Counted from the stretch's first letter, positions 1-6,622 are shown. The stretch is 6,622 nucleotides of DNA from an uncultured Lachnospiraceae bacterium (GCA_947178115.1 CAMWXF010000106.1:1-6622), one strand, 5' to 3'. Program-made: numbers and translations. The notes: generated by a model not told the origin, from the letters alone.

Positions 1-521
1 ACCATAGCCATCTTATGCTGATGCAGATACTCGATCGGGTCTTCCAGCGTGATTACATGGGCATCTCTCTTATTGTTGATCTTATCTATGATTGCCGCCA
101 ATGTCGTAGATTTACCGCTTCCCGTAGGGCCTGTTACCAGAATCAGTCCTCTCTTACGCTCATACAGATTGATAACAGACTCCGGCACCCCCAGAACTTC
201 CGGCGAAGGCACCTGCGTACCCACCAGACGAAGCGCCATAGCCGCCGAGCCTCTCTGCTTATACACATTAACACGATATCTGCCCAGTTCCGGTATGGAA
301 AAAGACATATCATACTCGCCCCGTTCATCAAACTTCTCCCGCTGAACATCATTCATCATGGAATAGGCAAGCGTCAGCGTATCCGCAGGCATCATTCTCG
401 GAAAATTCATGGTAATCAGATTACCGTTTACGCGCATCTTAGGCGGTATACCCACCGTAACATGCACATCGGATGCCTTCGCATCACAGGCTACTCTCAT
501 AATCTCTTCTATTGTTGGCAT
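1..521 (-). CDS. pilT: Type IV pilus retraction ATPase PilT, N-terminal part (cut by window edge)
   Basis: PilT-type secretion ATPases are cytoplasmic hexameric motors that power pilin disassembly and pilus retraction in twitching motility and related surface behaviour. Reading from the ATG at 521 gives 173 codons that stay open to the left edge, so the C-terminal half is missing. The N-terminal PAS-like domain carries the family pattern ASDVHVTVGIPPKMRVNG (residues 16-33). The ATPase core follows, with Walker A GPTGSGKST at 131-139 and the Asp box ITLEDPIEYLH at 157-167. Walker B and the His box lie outside the window. The start is supported by AGAGGTGG about 9 nt upstream. The paralogue PilB is larger with a different N-terminus, so PilT fits better, although the truncation prevents a check of PilT-specific C-terminal motifs. 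The gene lies 91 bp behind an HD-GYP-type gene and is probably cotranscribed with it; no promoter with both elements is visible in the gap. Confidence 0.93.
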   Translation of the reverse strand, partial: MPTIEEIMRVACDAKASDVHVTVGIPPKMRVNGNLITMNFPRMMPADTLTLAYSMMNDVQREKFDERGEYDMSFSIPELGRYRVNVYKQRGSAAMALRLVGTQVPSPEVLGVPESVINLYERKRGLILVTGPTGSGKSTTLAAIIDKINNKRDAHVITLEDPIEYLHQHKMAM

Positions 522-612
522 TTCTCTGTCCCACCTCTTCTTGTATTGTAGTACGGAATGTATTTCTCCCATTCTCTGTCCCGCCGTATTACGGCAATTT
601 GTATTACACCCG

Positions 613-1740
613 TTATGGCACTGTCACATACTCAGGTTCCTCGACCTTGATCCCCTGCTTTTTTAACAGATCCATGTCCATCACGTGGCGGTTATCCATA
701 GTCTTCATGATATCCTTGATCTCCAGGTCTCCGAACATCTCCCTGTTGCTTAGATCCACGATGCTGTTATCGCCGAACATCAGGATCATCGGCTCCAGTA
801 TGTTCTGCGCATTGTCCGCCAGAACAAGCGCCTTGTCTCCGGTATTGAGCTCCACGCTGGTGCCCGGTCCCAGAATGCTGATAGACCGGATCAGTCCATT
901 CACCACATCGCGGTCATATATCTGCGGATTATCAAGCAGGTGCTTAAGAGCCGCCACTTCGGATTCCGGTTCCTTCTCCACCTGCATCGCAGTCATCGTG
1001 TCAAAAGTCTCCATGACCGCCAGCACCTTAGCGCCGTTGACCATCTTCATGGATGAAATGTCCCCCTGCGTGTCAAGACTCGCCAGCAGCCTCTGCGCCT
1101 GCGCACAGATCCTCTTGACATTAGGGCTCGATGAAAACACGATATCGATCAGGTTGTGTCCCTGCAGCTCTGCGTTCCTAATAAACTCCTGCTCCTCATC
1201 GGTCAGATTATCCTTACCGGAAATATTCTTCGGTACTGTCAGCTTACCGATATCATGGATGATAGCCGCCTGCACGGTCTCTACCTGCTCATCCAGCCTC
1301 AGATTCATAACATGTGTTACCATAGCGCACAGAATCGCCACATTCAGGGAGTGCTTATAGATATAGTCCTCCTTGCTGCGCAGATTCTGTACGAAATTGA
1401 TTTTCTTATCCAAATGTCCGTAATTTTTGATGATATTAGCGGCGATCGTAGGCATCTTGTACAGTCGTCTCGTCTGCAGAATCTTCTCCAGCTCTTCCCT
1501 GATAGAGAAGACGCTCATCGTCTGAAAACGTTCAAAATCAATATCTGCCTGCGTCATGGGCGGAACAGGCTCTGCCGGCTCCAGCACGAAGATTCCGATC
1601 AGTCCGAAATTCTTAATACTCACAATACCCTGCATAGTCAGCTTGGAATTGCGTTCATATAACAGAACACCGTCTTTATTGTAAATAGGACGTGCCAGCC
1701 GCATTCCTACCTTCAAATCATCCTTTTTTACAAAAAGCAT
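613..1740 (-). CDS. HD-GYP-derived protein with a degenerate active site
   Basis: This is a 375-residue cytoplasmic protein with no signal peptide or membrane segment. Residues 8-52 (DLKVGMRLARPIYNKDGVLL and onward) form the small N-terminal domain often found before clostridial HD-GYP domains. Residues about 115-300 form the HD-GYP fold, with YKHSLNVA (His130) and the HD pair in AIIHDIGKLTVP (His162, Asp163). Active members hydrolyse cyclic di-GMP. Here the later signatures are missing: the KxHP histidine is replaced near Ala190 (IRNAELQGH), the HHE..DG.GYP stretch is replaced by CAQAQRLLASLDTQGDISS (212-230), and the VAD aspartate reads VME (Glu244). The C-terminal tail (GPGTSVELNTGDKALVL, 291-307) is typical of the family. 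I infer a catalytically weak or inactive protein that may still bind a nucleotide or a partner. The ATG at 1740 has TAAGGAGG 10 nt upstream. It lies 31 bp behind sigK and is almost certainly in the same operon. Confidence 0.88.
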   Translation of the reverse strand: MLFVKKDDLKVGMRLARPIYNKDGVLLYERNSKLTMQGIVSIKNFGLIGIFVLEPAEPVPPMTQADIDFERFQTMSVFSIREELEKILQTRRLYKMPTIAANIIKNYGHLDKKINFVQNLRSKEDYIYKHSLNVAILCAMVTHVMNLRLDEQVETVQAAIIHDIGKLTVPKNISGKDNLTDEEQEFIRNAELQGHNLIDIVFSSSPNVKRICAQAQRLLASLDTQGDISSMKMVNGAKVLAVMETFDTMTAMQVEKEPESEVAALKHLLDNPQIYDRDVVNGLIRSISILGPGTSVELNTGDKALVLADNAQNILEPMILMFGDNSIVDLSNREMFGDLEIKDIMKTMDNRHVMDMDLLKKQGIKVEEPEYVTVP

Positions 1741-1771
1741 ACTTCCGTTTCCTCCTTAGCCCTTACACAAC

Positions 1772-2407
1772 TTACAACGCCTCGTAAGCCTCCCTGAGTT
1801 TCTCAAGCGCCCTCTTCTCTATCCTCGAAACGTAGCTTCTGGAAATCCCCAGCTTGCGTCCGATCTCTCTCTGGGTCACCTCGTATTCACTCGTCAGACC
1901 ATAGCGCAGCGTTATGATCTCCCGTTCCCTGTCACTGAGTCTCTCATGAATCAGTCCCGAAAGCCTGCTCAGTTTATCCTCGGCCTCCATCCGGTCGATC
2001 ACATCAATCTGATCCTGCTCTATAATGTCTAGCAGATTGATCTCATTGCCTTCCCGATCCGTACCGATCGGCTCATAAAGAGACACTTCTCTGGACGTTT
2101 TCTTCTTTGCACGCAGAAACATCAGCAGTTCATTATCGATACATCGGGATGCGTAGGTGCTTAGTTTACCTTTGCCGGCATCGAAAGAATCGATCGCTTT
2201 GATCAGTCCGATCGTTCCGATCGAGATCATGTCTTCCATCTCTTCATCTACATTCTGATATTTCTTGGCAATATGTGCAACCAGACGCAGGTTATGTTCT
2301 ATGAGAATTTCCTTAGCCCGCACCCGATCTGCGTCTTCCCCCGTCTTCAACAGCTTTAAGTATACGGCCTCTTCCTTCGCAGTCAGTGGTTGCTTAAATG
2401 TTTTCAA
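1772..2407 (-). CDS. sigK: RNA polymerase sporulation sigma factor SigK, without pro-sequence
   Basis: This is a 211-residue sigma-70 family factor. Region 2 spans about residues 33-102, with EHNLRLVAHIAKKYQN, the core-binding stretch ISIGTIGLIKAI and the -10 recognition helix around STYASRCIDNELLMFLR. Region 4 spans about 157-208, with LSDREREIITLRYGL and the helix-turn-helix TQREIGRKLGISRSYVSRIEKRA (178-200). The QPLT opening and EPIGTDREGNEINLLDI (112-128) match SigK rather than SigE, SigF or SigG. SigK directs late mother-cell transcription (coat, cortex and lysis genes) in spore formers. In Bacillus subtilis it is made with a roughly 20-residue pro-peptide. Here an in-frame TAG at 2440-2438 leaves only 10 codons before the start, so no pro-peptide can be encoded, as in Clostridioides difficile. 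The start is TTG (2407-2405); the only SD-like sequence is GGGGG at 2418-2414. Compared with the usual GTKLATYA, the protein reads GKLSTYA, one residue shorter. Confidence 0.93.
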   Translation of the reverse strand: MKTFKQPLTAKEEAVYLKLLKTGEDADRVRAKEILIEHNLRLVAHIAKKYQNVDEEMEDMISIGTIGLIKAIDSFDAGKGKLSTYASRCIDNELLMFLRAKKKTSREVSLYEPIGTDREGNEINLLDIIEQDQIDVIDRMEAEDKLSRLSGLIHERLSDREREIITLRYGLTSEYEVTQREIGRKLGISRSYVSRIEKRALEKLREAYEAL

Positions 2408-2524
2408 AAGAAGCCCCCAAAGTCCATTTACTCTATTCTATGACCCGGCGGCATCTTAAGTGCCTTTCCACCTGAAAATATGTTTTCCGGCAAGCCATAA
2501 AGGGCATGACTTCGCGGTTTCCAT
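2408..2524 (-). promoter_or_regulatory. 5' leader of the sigK transcript with hairpin potential
   Basis: This is the stretch between the predicted transcription start and the sigK start codon. Two local hairpins are visible on the minus strand. One is CATGCC (2508-2503) paired with GGCTTG (2496-2491), with one mismatch and a 6-nt loop. The other is GGCA (2464-2461) paired with TGCC (2453-2450) around CTTAAGA. A longer-range CCGG (2490-2487) with CCGG (2448-2445) pairing could enclose the second hairpin. It matches no riboswitch consensus I can recall; the cyclic-di-GMP-I and -II cores are absent. It also contains a 22-codon ORF and a 7-codon ORF, described in the findings. A regulatory role is inference only. 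Confidence 0.3.
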
Positions 2525-2530
2525 AATAAT

Positions 2531-2559
2531 ATTATACAAAGACAGTGTATAAATTACAA
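2531..2559 (-). promoter_or_regulatory. SigA-type promoter of the sigK operon
   Basis: On the minus strand, TTGTAA at 2559-2554 (4 of 6 against TTGACA) is followed after exactly 17 bp by a perfect TATAAT at 2536-2531. The predicted transcription start falls near 2524, giving a leader of about 117 nt before the sigK start codon. It is the best promoter match between hemW and sigK. No complete SigE-type promoter (-35 plus -10) is apparent, although TGTATAAT partly resembles a SigE -10. Confidence 0.65.
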
Positions 2560-2610
2560 TACAAATTCTTTAAAATGACATCTAATGTCTGAAAAAAGCG
2601 AAAATAAACT

Positions 2611-3876
2611 TTAGTCAAACAAAAACTGCGACATTGCATAATTACTCACATCCAGCCCGCGCTCCGTCAGTCTGATTCCGTCCCCGTCGCGCACAAGAAG
2701 TCCCTGCCGCCGCAGACAGTCTATCGTCCCGCCGTATACTCCCTCTATAGGACTGTCGAATATATGCTCAAACTTTGCCGCACTCACGCCACAGACCATA
2801 CGCAGTCCGAGAAACATATACTCCTCCATCTGCTCCTGCCGGCTCAGAACCTGTCTGTGCAGTATATATCCGGCCTCCGGCTCTTCCTGCCCGTTCACTT
2901 CTATAAGCTGCCCACATTCCGCACCGTCATATCCACACTTTACTGCTGCACTTGTCACATACATTGCATAGCTTTCCAGCGTGTCCGGATTGCTCCATCT
3001 GACGTTCTGCACCATAGAGGAGGCTCCCAGTCCGAATCCCACATAGTCTCCCCGCTGCCAATACACTTTGTTATGCCTGCACTCATAACCGTCTCCGGCA
3101 TAATTGGAAATCTCGTATCTGTGATAACCACAGGAAGCCAGATACTGCCTTGTAAGCCGGTCCATCTCCTGCTCCTCTTCTTCCGTGGGAAAAGAGTATT
3201 CCGACTGCCGCTCATGCAGAGGCGTTCCCTCTTCCAGAATCAGGCTGTAGGCCGATATATGCTCCGGTGCAAGCGCCGTCACCTTCCGAAGCGTCCGCTC
3301 ATAGGAAGCTGCATCCTGTCCCGGAAGCGCCGACATGATATCAATATTGACATTGCGAAAACCCGCCCGGCGCACCAGATCATAGGTTTTCAGAAAAGCG
3401 GCGTAATCGTGTATCCTGCCGATCCGCCGAAGCTCCTCATCATCCGCGGACTGCAGCCCTATACTGACGCGATTAATACCGCATGTTATGTATTGTTCCG
3501 GCTCCCCGTTTTCTATCGTCCCCGGATTCATCTCCATGGTAATCTCAGCCTTCTCAGCCACTCGGTAGTGCGCTCTGACTGCTTCCATGATCCGGATGAT
3601 CCGATCTGCCGGAAGAAGAGACGGCGTACCGCCGCCCAGAAATATAGATATCACATGATATTTTTTGTATACTTCAGCGGACTGTGTAATCTCCCGGCAC
3701 AGTAGGTTTACATAATATTCAATATCGTCTTGTACCATTCCACTTCCGGACAGCGCCGACTTCCGCTCTGTCATGCCCCTCTTCACTTCTCCTGCCGGGA
3801 AAGACAGGAAATCGCAGTAGAGGCACTTTTTTACACAAAAAGGGATGTGTATATATATACTCAGTTCTTTCATCAT
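2611..3876 (-). CDS. hemW: Radical SAM heme-handling protein HemW (formerly HemN-like)
   Basis: This is a 421-residue cytoplasmic radical SAM protein. The [4Fe-4S] motif is CVKKCLYCDF (Cys14, Cys18, Cys21). The residue two after the last Cys is Phe, as in HemW, where true HemN coproporphyrinogen dehydrogenase has a fourth Cys. FLGGGTPSLL (79-88) is the SAM-binding glycine motif, INRVSIGLQS (134-143) and DIMSALPGQD (179-188) are family landmarks, and HNKVYW (268-273) is the HNxxYW motif linked to heme binding. HemW binds heme and is thought to deliver it to target proteins; coproporphyrinogen oxidase activity is not expected. A C-terminal winged-helix-like region (about 350-418) is present. 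Two stretches look longer than in typical HemW: about 20 residues after the iron-sulfur loop (27-50) and about 30 residues around 312-340. Two adjacent ATGs (3876 and 3873) are possible starts; the second gives the more usual MKELSIYIHIPFC opening. The SD (AAAGTGA) is weak. It probably shares the lepA transcript. Confidence 0.95.
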   Translation of the reverse strand: MMKELSIYIHIPFCVKKCLYCDFLSFPAGEVKRGMTERKSALSGSGMVQDDIEYYVNLLCREITQSAEVYKKYHVISIFLGGGTPSLLPADRIIRIMEAVRAHYRVAEKAEITMEMNPGTIENGEPEQYITCGINRVSIGLQSADDEELRRIGRIHDYAAFLKTYDLVRRAGFRNVNIDIMSALPGQDAASYERTLRKVTALAPEHISAYSLILEEGTPLHERQSEYSFPTEEEEQEMDRLTRQYLASCGYHRYEISNYAGDGYECRHNKVYWQRGDYVGFGLGASSMVQNVRWSNPDTLESYAMYVTSAAVKCGYDGAECGQLIEVNGQEEPEAGYILHRQVLSRQEQMEEYMFLGLRMVCGVSAAKFEHIFDSPIEGVYGGTIDCLRRQGLLVRDGDGIRLTERGLDVSNYAMSQFLFD

Positions 3877-3949
3877 TTCACTTTAAGTTACCATTATTCT
3901 TAATATCTAATTTCTGATATCCGCCAAACTCGCCGCTTCTGCTTTCTTC

Positions 3950-5764
3950 TCAATTATCATCCAGTTTCAAAACGCTCATAAACGCGCTCTGCGGGATCTC
4001 CACGTTACCTACCTGACGCATGCGCTTCTTACCTTCCTTCTGCTTCTCAAGCAGTTTCTTCTTACGGGTAATATCGCCGCCGTAACACTTGGCAAGCACA
4101 TCCTTGCGCATCGCCTTGACTGTCTCTCTGGCGATGATCTTCCCGCCCACAGCCGCCTGAATCGGAATCTCGAAGAGATGTCGGGGAATCTCGTCTTTTA
4201 ACTTCTCACACATCTTCCTACCCCGCTCATAAGCGCTGTCCGCATGGACGATAAAGGATAAGGCATCCACTTCGTCGTGATTAATCAGGATATCCAGCTT
4301 CACCAGCTTGGACTCTTCATAGCCCTTAAGCTCGTAATCAAAAGAGGCATACCCTCTGGAACGGGATTTCAGCGCGTCAAAGAAATCATAGATGATCTCA
4401 TTGAGGGGCAGCTCGTACTTTAACAAAGCTCTGGTTGCCTCGATATACTCCGTGCTGATGTATCGACCGCGTCTCTCCTGGCACAGCTGCATAATGGAAC
4501 CGATAAACTCCGTGGTTACCATGATCTCCGCGCTGACCACCGGTTCTTCCATGTAGTCGATCTGCGCCGGATCAGGCAGATTGGAAGGATTCGTCAGCTC
4601 GATCATGGTTCCGTCCGTCTTATGCACTCTATAAATAACACCCGGTGCGGTAGTCACCAGATCCAGATTATACTCCCTCTCCAGCCGCTCCTGAATGATC
4701 TCCAGGTGCAAAAGCCCCAGGAATCCGCAGCGGAAACCGAATCCAAGCGCGATTGACGTCTCCGGCTCGTAGTGCAGGGACGCGTCATTTAACTGCAGCT
4801 TCTCCAGCGCATCACGCAGGTCCGGATATTTTGCGCCATCCGCGGGATACATACCACAGTACACCATGGAATTAACTTTCTTATAGCCCGGAAGCGGCTC
4901 CGCACAGGGATTGTTCACATCCGTCACCGTGTCGCCCACCGCCGTATCCTTCACATTCTTGATGGAAGCCGTCAGATATCCCACCATGCCGGCCGACAGC
5001 TCCTCACAGGGTATGAACTGTCCCGCACCGAAGTAGCCTACTTCCACCACCTCCGCGGTAGCGCCGGTGGCCATCATCCTGATCGGTGTACCTTTCGAAA
5101 CCCTGCCCTCCATGATACGGCAGAATACGATCACTCCCTTATAAGAATCATAAACGGAATCAAAAATCAACGCCTGTAACGGGTTGTCCGGACTGCCCTT
5201 GGGCGCAGGGATCTTCTCCACCACCGCCTCTAAGACTTCCTCGATACCGATACCGTTCTTCGCCGAAATCATCGGTGCATCCTGCGCCTCGATACCGATT
5301 ACGTCCTCGATCTCATTCTTCACCCGCTCCGGCTCTGCGCTGGGCAGGTCGATCTTATTGATCACCGGGAAAACATCCAGATCATGATCCAATGCCAGAT
5401 AAACATTGGCCAAAGTCTGCGCTTCAATGCCCTGCGCGGCATCCACCACGAGAATCGCCCCGTCACATGCCGCCAGTGAGCGGCTTACTTCATAATTAAA
5501 ATCTACATGTCCCGGGGTATCGATCAGGTTGAATATATACTCGTTCCCGTCCTTGGCATTATACACGATGCGCACCGCCTGTGCCTTGATCGTGATTCCC
5601 CGCTCCCGTTCCAGTTCCATATTATCGAGTACCTGCGCCTGCATCTCCCTGCTGGTGAGCAGTCCCGTCTTCTCTATGATCCGATCCGCCAATGTCGATT
5701 TACCATGATCGATATGGGCTACGATACAAAAATTTCTGATTTTACTCTGGTCTATGGCTGCCAT
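3950..5764 (-). CDS. lepA: Elongation factor 4 (ribosomal GTPase LepA)
   Basis: LepA/EF4 is a translational GTPase that binds the ribosome and promotes back-translocation or helps translation initiation and ribosome biogenesis. The 604-residue product has the usual family length. The G domain shows G1 AHIDHGKST (16-24), G2 RGITIKA (55-61), G3 DTPGH (82-86) and G4 NKIDL (136-140), with SAKNGIG as G5. The LepA-specific C-terminal domain is intact, ending in [42 protein letters not shown]. The frame is open further upstream, to an ATG at 5842 inside the 3' end of spoIIP. The ATG at 5764 is chosen because AAGGAGG lies 6 nt before it, the protein then opens with the usual [12 protein letters not shown], and the promoter lies between the two candidate starts. 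hemW follows 73 bp downstream with no good terminator. Confidence 0.98.
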   Translation of the reverse strand: MAAIDQSKIRNFCIVAHIDHGKSTLADRIIEKTGLLTSREMQAQVLDNMELERERGITIKAQAVRIVYNAKDGNEYIFNLIDTPGHVDFNYEVSRSLAACDGAILVVDAAQGIEAQTLANVYLALDHDLDVFPVINKIDLPSAEPERVKNEIEDVIGIEAQDAPMISAKNGIGIEEVLEAVVEKIPAPKGSPDNPLQALIFDSVYDSYKGVIVFCRIMEGRVSKGTPIRMMATGATAEVVEVGYFGAGQFIPCEELSAGMVGYLTASIKNVKDTAVGDTVTDVNNPCAEPLPGYKKVNSMVYCGMYPADGAKYPDLRDALEKLQLNDASLHYEPETSIALGFGFRCGFLGLLHLEIIQERLEREYNLDLVTTAPGVIYRVHKTDGTMIELTNPSNLPDPAQIDYMEEPVVSAEIMVTTEFIGSIMQLCQERRGRYISTEYIEATRALLKYELPLNEIIYDFFDALKSRSRGYASFDYELKGYEESKLVKLDILINHDEVDALSFIVHADSAYERGRKMCEKLKDEIPRHLFEIPIQAAVGGKIIARETVKAMRKDVLAKCYGGDITRKKKLLEKQKEGKKRMRQVGNVEIPQSAFMSVLKLDDN

Positions 5765-5770
5765 AATTTC

Positions 5771-5777
5771 CTCCTTG
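5771..5777 (-). promoter_or_regulatory. Ribosome binding site that fixes the lepA start
   Basis: AAGGAGG on the minus strand (5777-5771) lies 6 nt before the ATG at 5764. It is a full Shine-Dalgarno match and decides against the longer reading frame that begins at 5842. Confidence 0.85.
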
Positions 5778-5790
5778 TCATACAGAGATA

Positions 5791-5819
5791 AGTATAACAA
5801 ATCGCGGAAAATATGTCCA
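5791..5819 (-). promoter_or_regulatory. SigA-type promoter of lepA–hemW with extended -10
   Basis: On the minus strand, TGGACA at 5819-5814 (5 of 6 against TTGACA) is separated by 17 bp from TATACT at 5796-5791 (5 of 6 against TATAAT). TGT directly before TATACT gives an extended -10. The -35 starts only 4 bp after the spoIIP stop codon. The predicted start near 5784 gives a short leader of about 20 nt that contains the AAGGAGG site. This would give lepA and hemW vegetative expression independent of spoIIP. Confidence 0.7.
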
Positions 5820-5822
5820 CTG

Positions 5823-6622
5823 TTACCGCTGCGGCTCTTCACCGCTTAACACCAGATTCAGCACATGCGCCAACGGATCACAGGCATTCATTACCTCCTC
5901 CACCGTATTATTCTGCGCTCCCAGCTCTATTAGCAGTGTCTTCGGGCACAGGTGCATATTATAACGGTAAGCCTTCAGATAGATTCTCCTCGCAAGCCCC
6001 GGATAGTATTCGTTGCACGCCGCCTGCATCTGGAAGGAAAAAGCGAGATTGTCCGCCAGATTCGGATTCTCCAAATACTCGATCTCGCCCTTCCTGCTGC
6101 GGCTGAGCCCGTTGAAAAACATAAACTGCGCCGTGGGTCTGCCCTGAAGATCGACCACCAGTCTCTTATCCGCCGGCATCTCGTCCCTATGTAAATCGAT
6201 CACCACCTCTATGGACGGATTCTCCGCCAGCAGCTTCTCTATCTCAGGCAGGGAATTACTGTAAGCCTGATCACGCGAATCCTTGTCATAGCTCTGCGTA
6301 TGATGCATTACATTGTATCCGTAACGCTCACGCAGCAGCGAGGCAAGATACTCACCCACCCCCACGATGCTCGTGGATTCGTCACCTGCCACAGAATCCG
6401 CGAAAGCTTCCTGGGAATGGGTGTGGTAGATCAGGATCTGAGGCGCGTCTGCAGCTCCTTTCATACGCATGTCCCCGGACAGCAGCCGATCAACCTGCAA
6501 CAGCTCCTCTCCCGCACGCGTCGTACTGTCCACAGCGTAGAAAGCCTTAATGAGCATCTCATAACTCTTCAGATCTTCCCACTGATAGCTGTAACTCTTA
6601 GCCTGCACGGGCACAAACTCCG
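5823..6622 (-). CDS. spoIIP: Stage II sporulation protein P, C-terminal amidase part (cut by window edge)
   Basis: SpoIIP is a membrane-anchored peptidoglycan amidase/endopeptidase that acts with SpoIID and SpoIIM to thin septal wall and drive forespore engulfment. The frame is open through the right edge, so the signal anchor and N-terminal region are missing; the GTG at 6614 is internal, not a start. Counting from that GTG, the zinc amidase fold shows [12 protein letters not shown] (His64 and His66, start of the catalytic domain), VVIDLHRDE (His142) and [18 protein letters not shown] (Glu230, 227-244), matching the expected His/Glu zinc and catalytic residues. [21 protein letters not shown] (85-104) and [15 protein letters not shown] (183-197) are also family-typical. 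The reading frame ends at TAA 5825-5823, just before the lepA promoter. spoIIP next to lepA is a common order in Clostridia. Confidence 0.95.
   Translation of the reverse strand, partial: EFVPVQAKSYSYQWEDLKSYEMLIKAFYAVDSTTRAGEELLQVDRLLSGDMRMKGAADAPQILIYHTHSQEAFADSVAGDESTSIVGVGEYLASLLRERYGYNVMHHTQSYDKDSRDQAYSNSLPEIEKLLAENPSIEVVIDLHRDEMPADKRLVVDLQGRPTAQFMFFNGLSRSRKGEIEYLENPNLADNLAFSFQMQAACNEYYPGLARRIYLKAYRYNMHLCPKTLLIELGAQNNTVEEVMNACDPLAHVLNLVLSGEEPQR

Noticed and set aside
583..595. GCCGT-AAT-ACGGC hairpin as a terminator between the HD-GYP gene and pilT
   Set aside because: The transcript continues with GGGACAG and no T-run, so intrinsic termination is unlikely.
533..612. Separate promoter for pilT (TACAAT on the minus strand about 30 nt upstream of the start)
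   Set aside because: The -10 is acceptable, but nothing like TTGACA lies 16-18 bp upstream and there is no extended -10.
512..1360. Long plus-strand frame of 282 codons opposite the HD-GYP gene
   Set aside because: It is antisense to a well-supported gene, rich in Ser, Cys and Ile as expected of a complementary-frame artefact, has no SD and resembles no family.
2408..2524. Cyclic-di-GMP or ZTP riboswitch before sigK
   Set aside because: The GCCGCCGGGTC stretch loosely resembles the 3' part of ZTP riboswitches, but the partner 5' elements are absent, and the conserved cyclic-di-GMP-I core (GCAAAGCC type) is missing.
2577..2589. Hairpin GACAT-TAG-ATGTC followed by ATTTT as a terminator behind hemW
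   Set aside because: The stem is only 5 bp and AT-rich with a short T-run; too weak to call an intrinsic terminator, though it is the best candidate there.
2764..3705. Plus-strand frame of 313 codons opposite hemW
   Set aside because: It lies wholly within hemW on the other strand; its composition is typical of a shadow frame and no domain is recognisable.
2611..3876. Naming the radical SAM protein HemN (oxygen-independent coproporphyrinogen dehydrogenase)
   Set aside because: The motif is CxxxCxxCxF and HNxxYW is present, both marks of HemW; HemN has a fourth Cys in that motif.
5765..5842. 26 extra N-terminal residues of LepA from an ATG at 5842
   Set aside because: The extension overlaps spoIIP, contains the promoter and the AAGGAGG site of the real start, and LepA proteins normally begin close to the residue at 5764.

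Overview
The window reads as a chromosomal segment of a spore-forming, Gram-positive Clostridia-type bacterium, most likely a Lachnospiraceae member. The basis is a spoIIP–lepA–hemW gene order, a SigK-type sporulation sigma factor without a pro-sequence, Clostridia-like protein sequences, near-consensus SigA promoters, AAGGAGG-type ribosome binding sites and a moderate base composition. The family assignment is an inference from protein style and gene order, not from a marker gene.

All six genes lie on the minus strand, so transcription runs from high to low coordinates. In that order they are: (1) the C-terminal catalytic part of spoIIP, cut by the right window edge (6622-5823); (2) lepA, elongation factor 4 (5764-3950); (3) hemW, a radical-SAM heme-handling protein (3876-2611); (4) a 203-bp intergenic region with a clear promoter and a leader of about 117 nt; (5) sigK, a sporulation sigma factor with a TTG start (2407-1772); (6) an HD-GYP-derived protein whose later metal-site and GYP motifs have decayed (1740-613); (7) the N-terminal two thirds of the pilT-type retraction ATPase, cut by the left edge (521-1).

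Two transcription units are supported. A strong SigA-type promoter with an extended -10 lies directly behind the spoIIP stop and drives lepA, with hemW following 73 bp later without an obvious terminator. A second SigA-type promoter, with a perfect TATAAT, precedes sigK. The HD-GYP gene follows sigK after 31 bp and pilT follows after another 91 bp, with no convincing terminator or promoter between them.

Functionally, the right half joins a forespore-engulfment cell-wall hydrolase to two housekeeping genes. The left half is more unusual: it places a late-sporulation sigma factor, a degenerate cyclic-di-GMP-phosphodiesterase-like protein and a type IV pilus retraction motor in what looks like one operon. 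No mobile element, CRISPR array, tRNA or rRNA is visible, and no wholly new system is evident. The points most worth a second look are the SigK start and leader, the decayed HD-GYP active site and the mixed sigK–HD-GYP–pilT unit.
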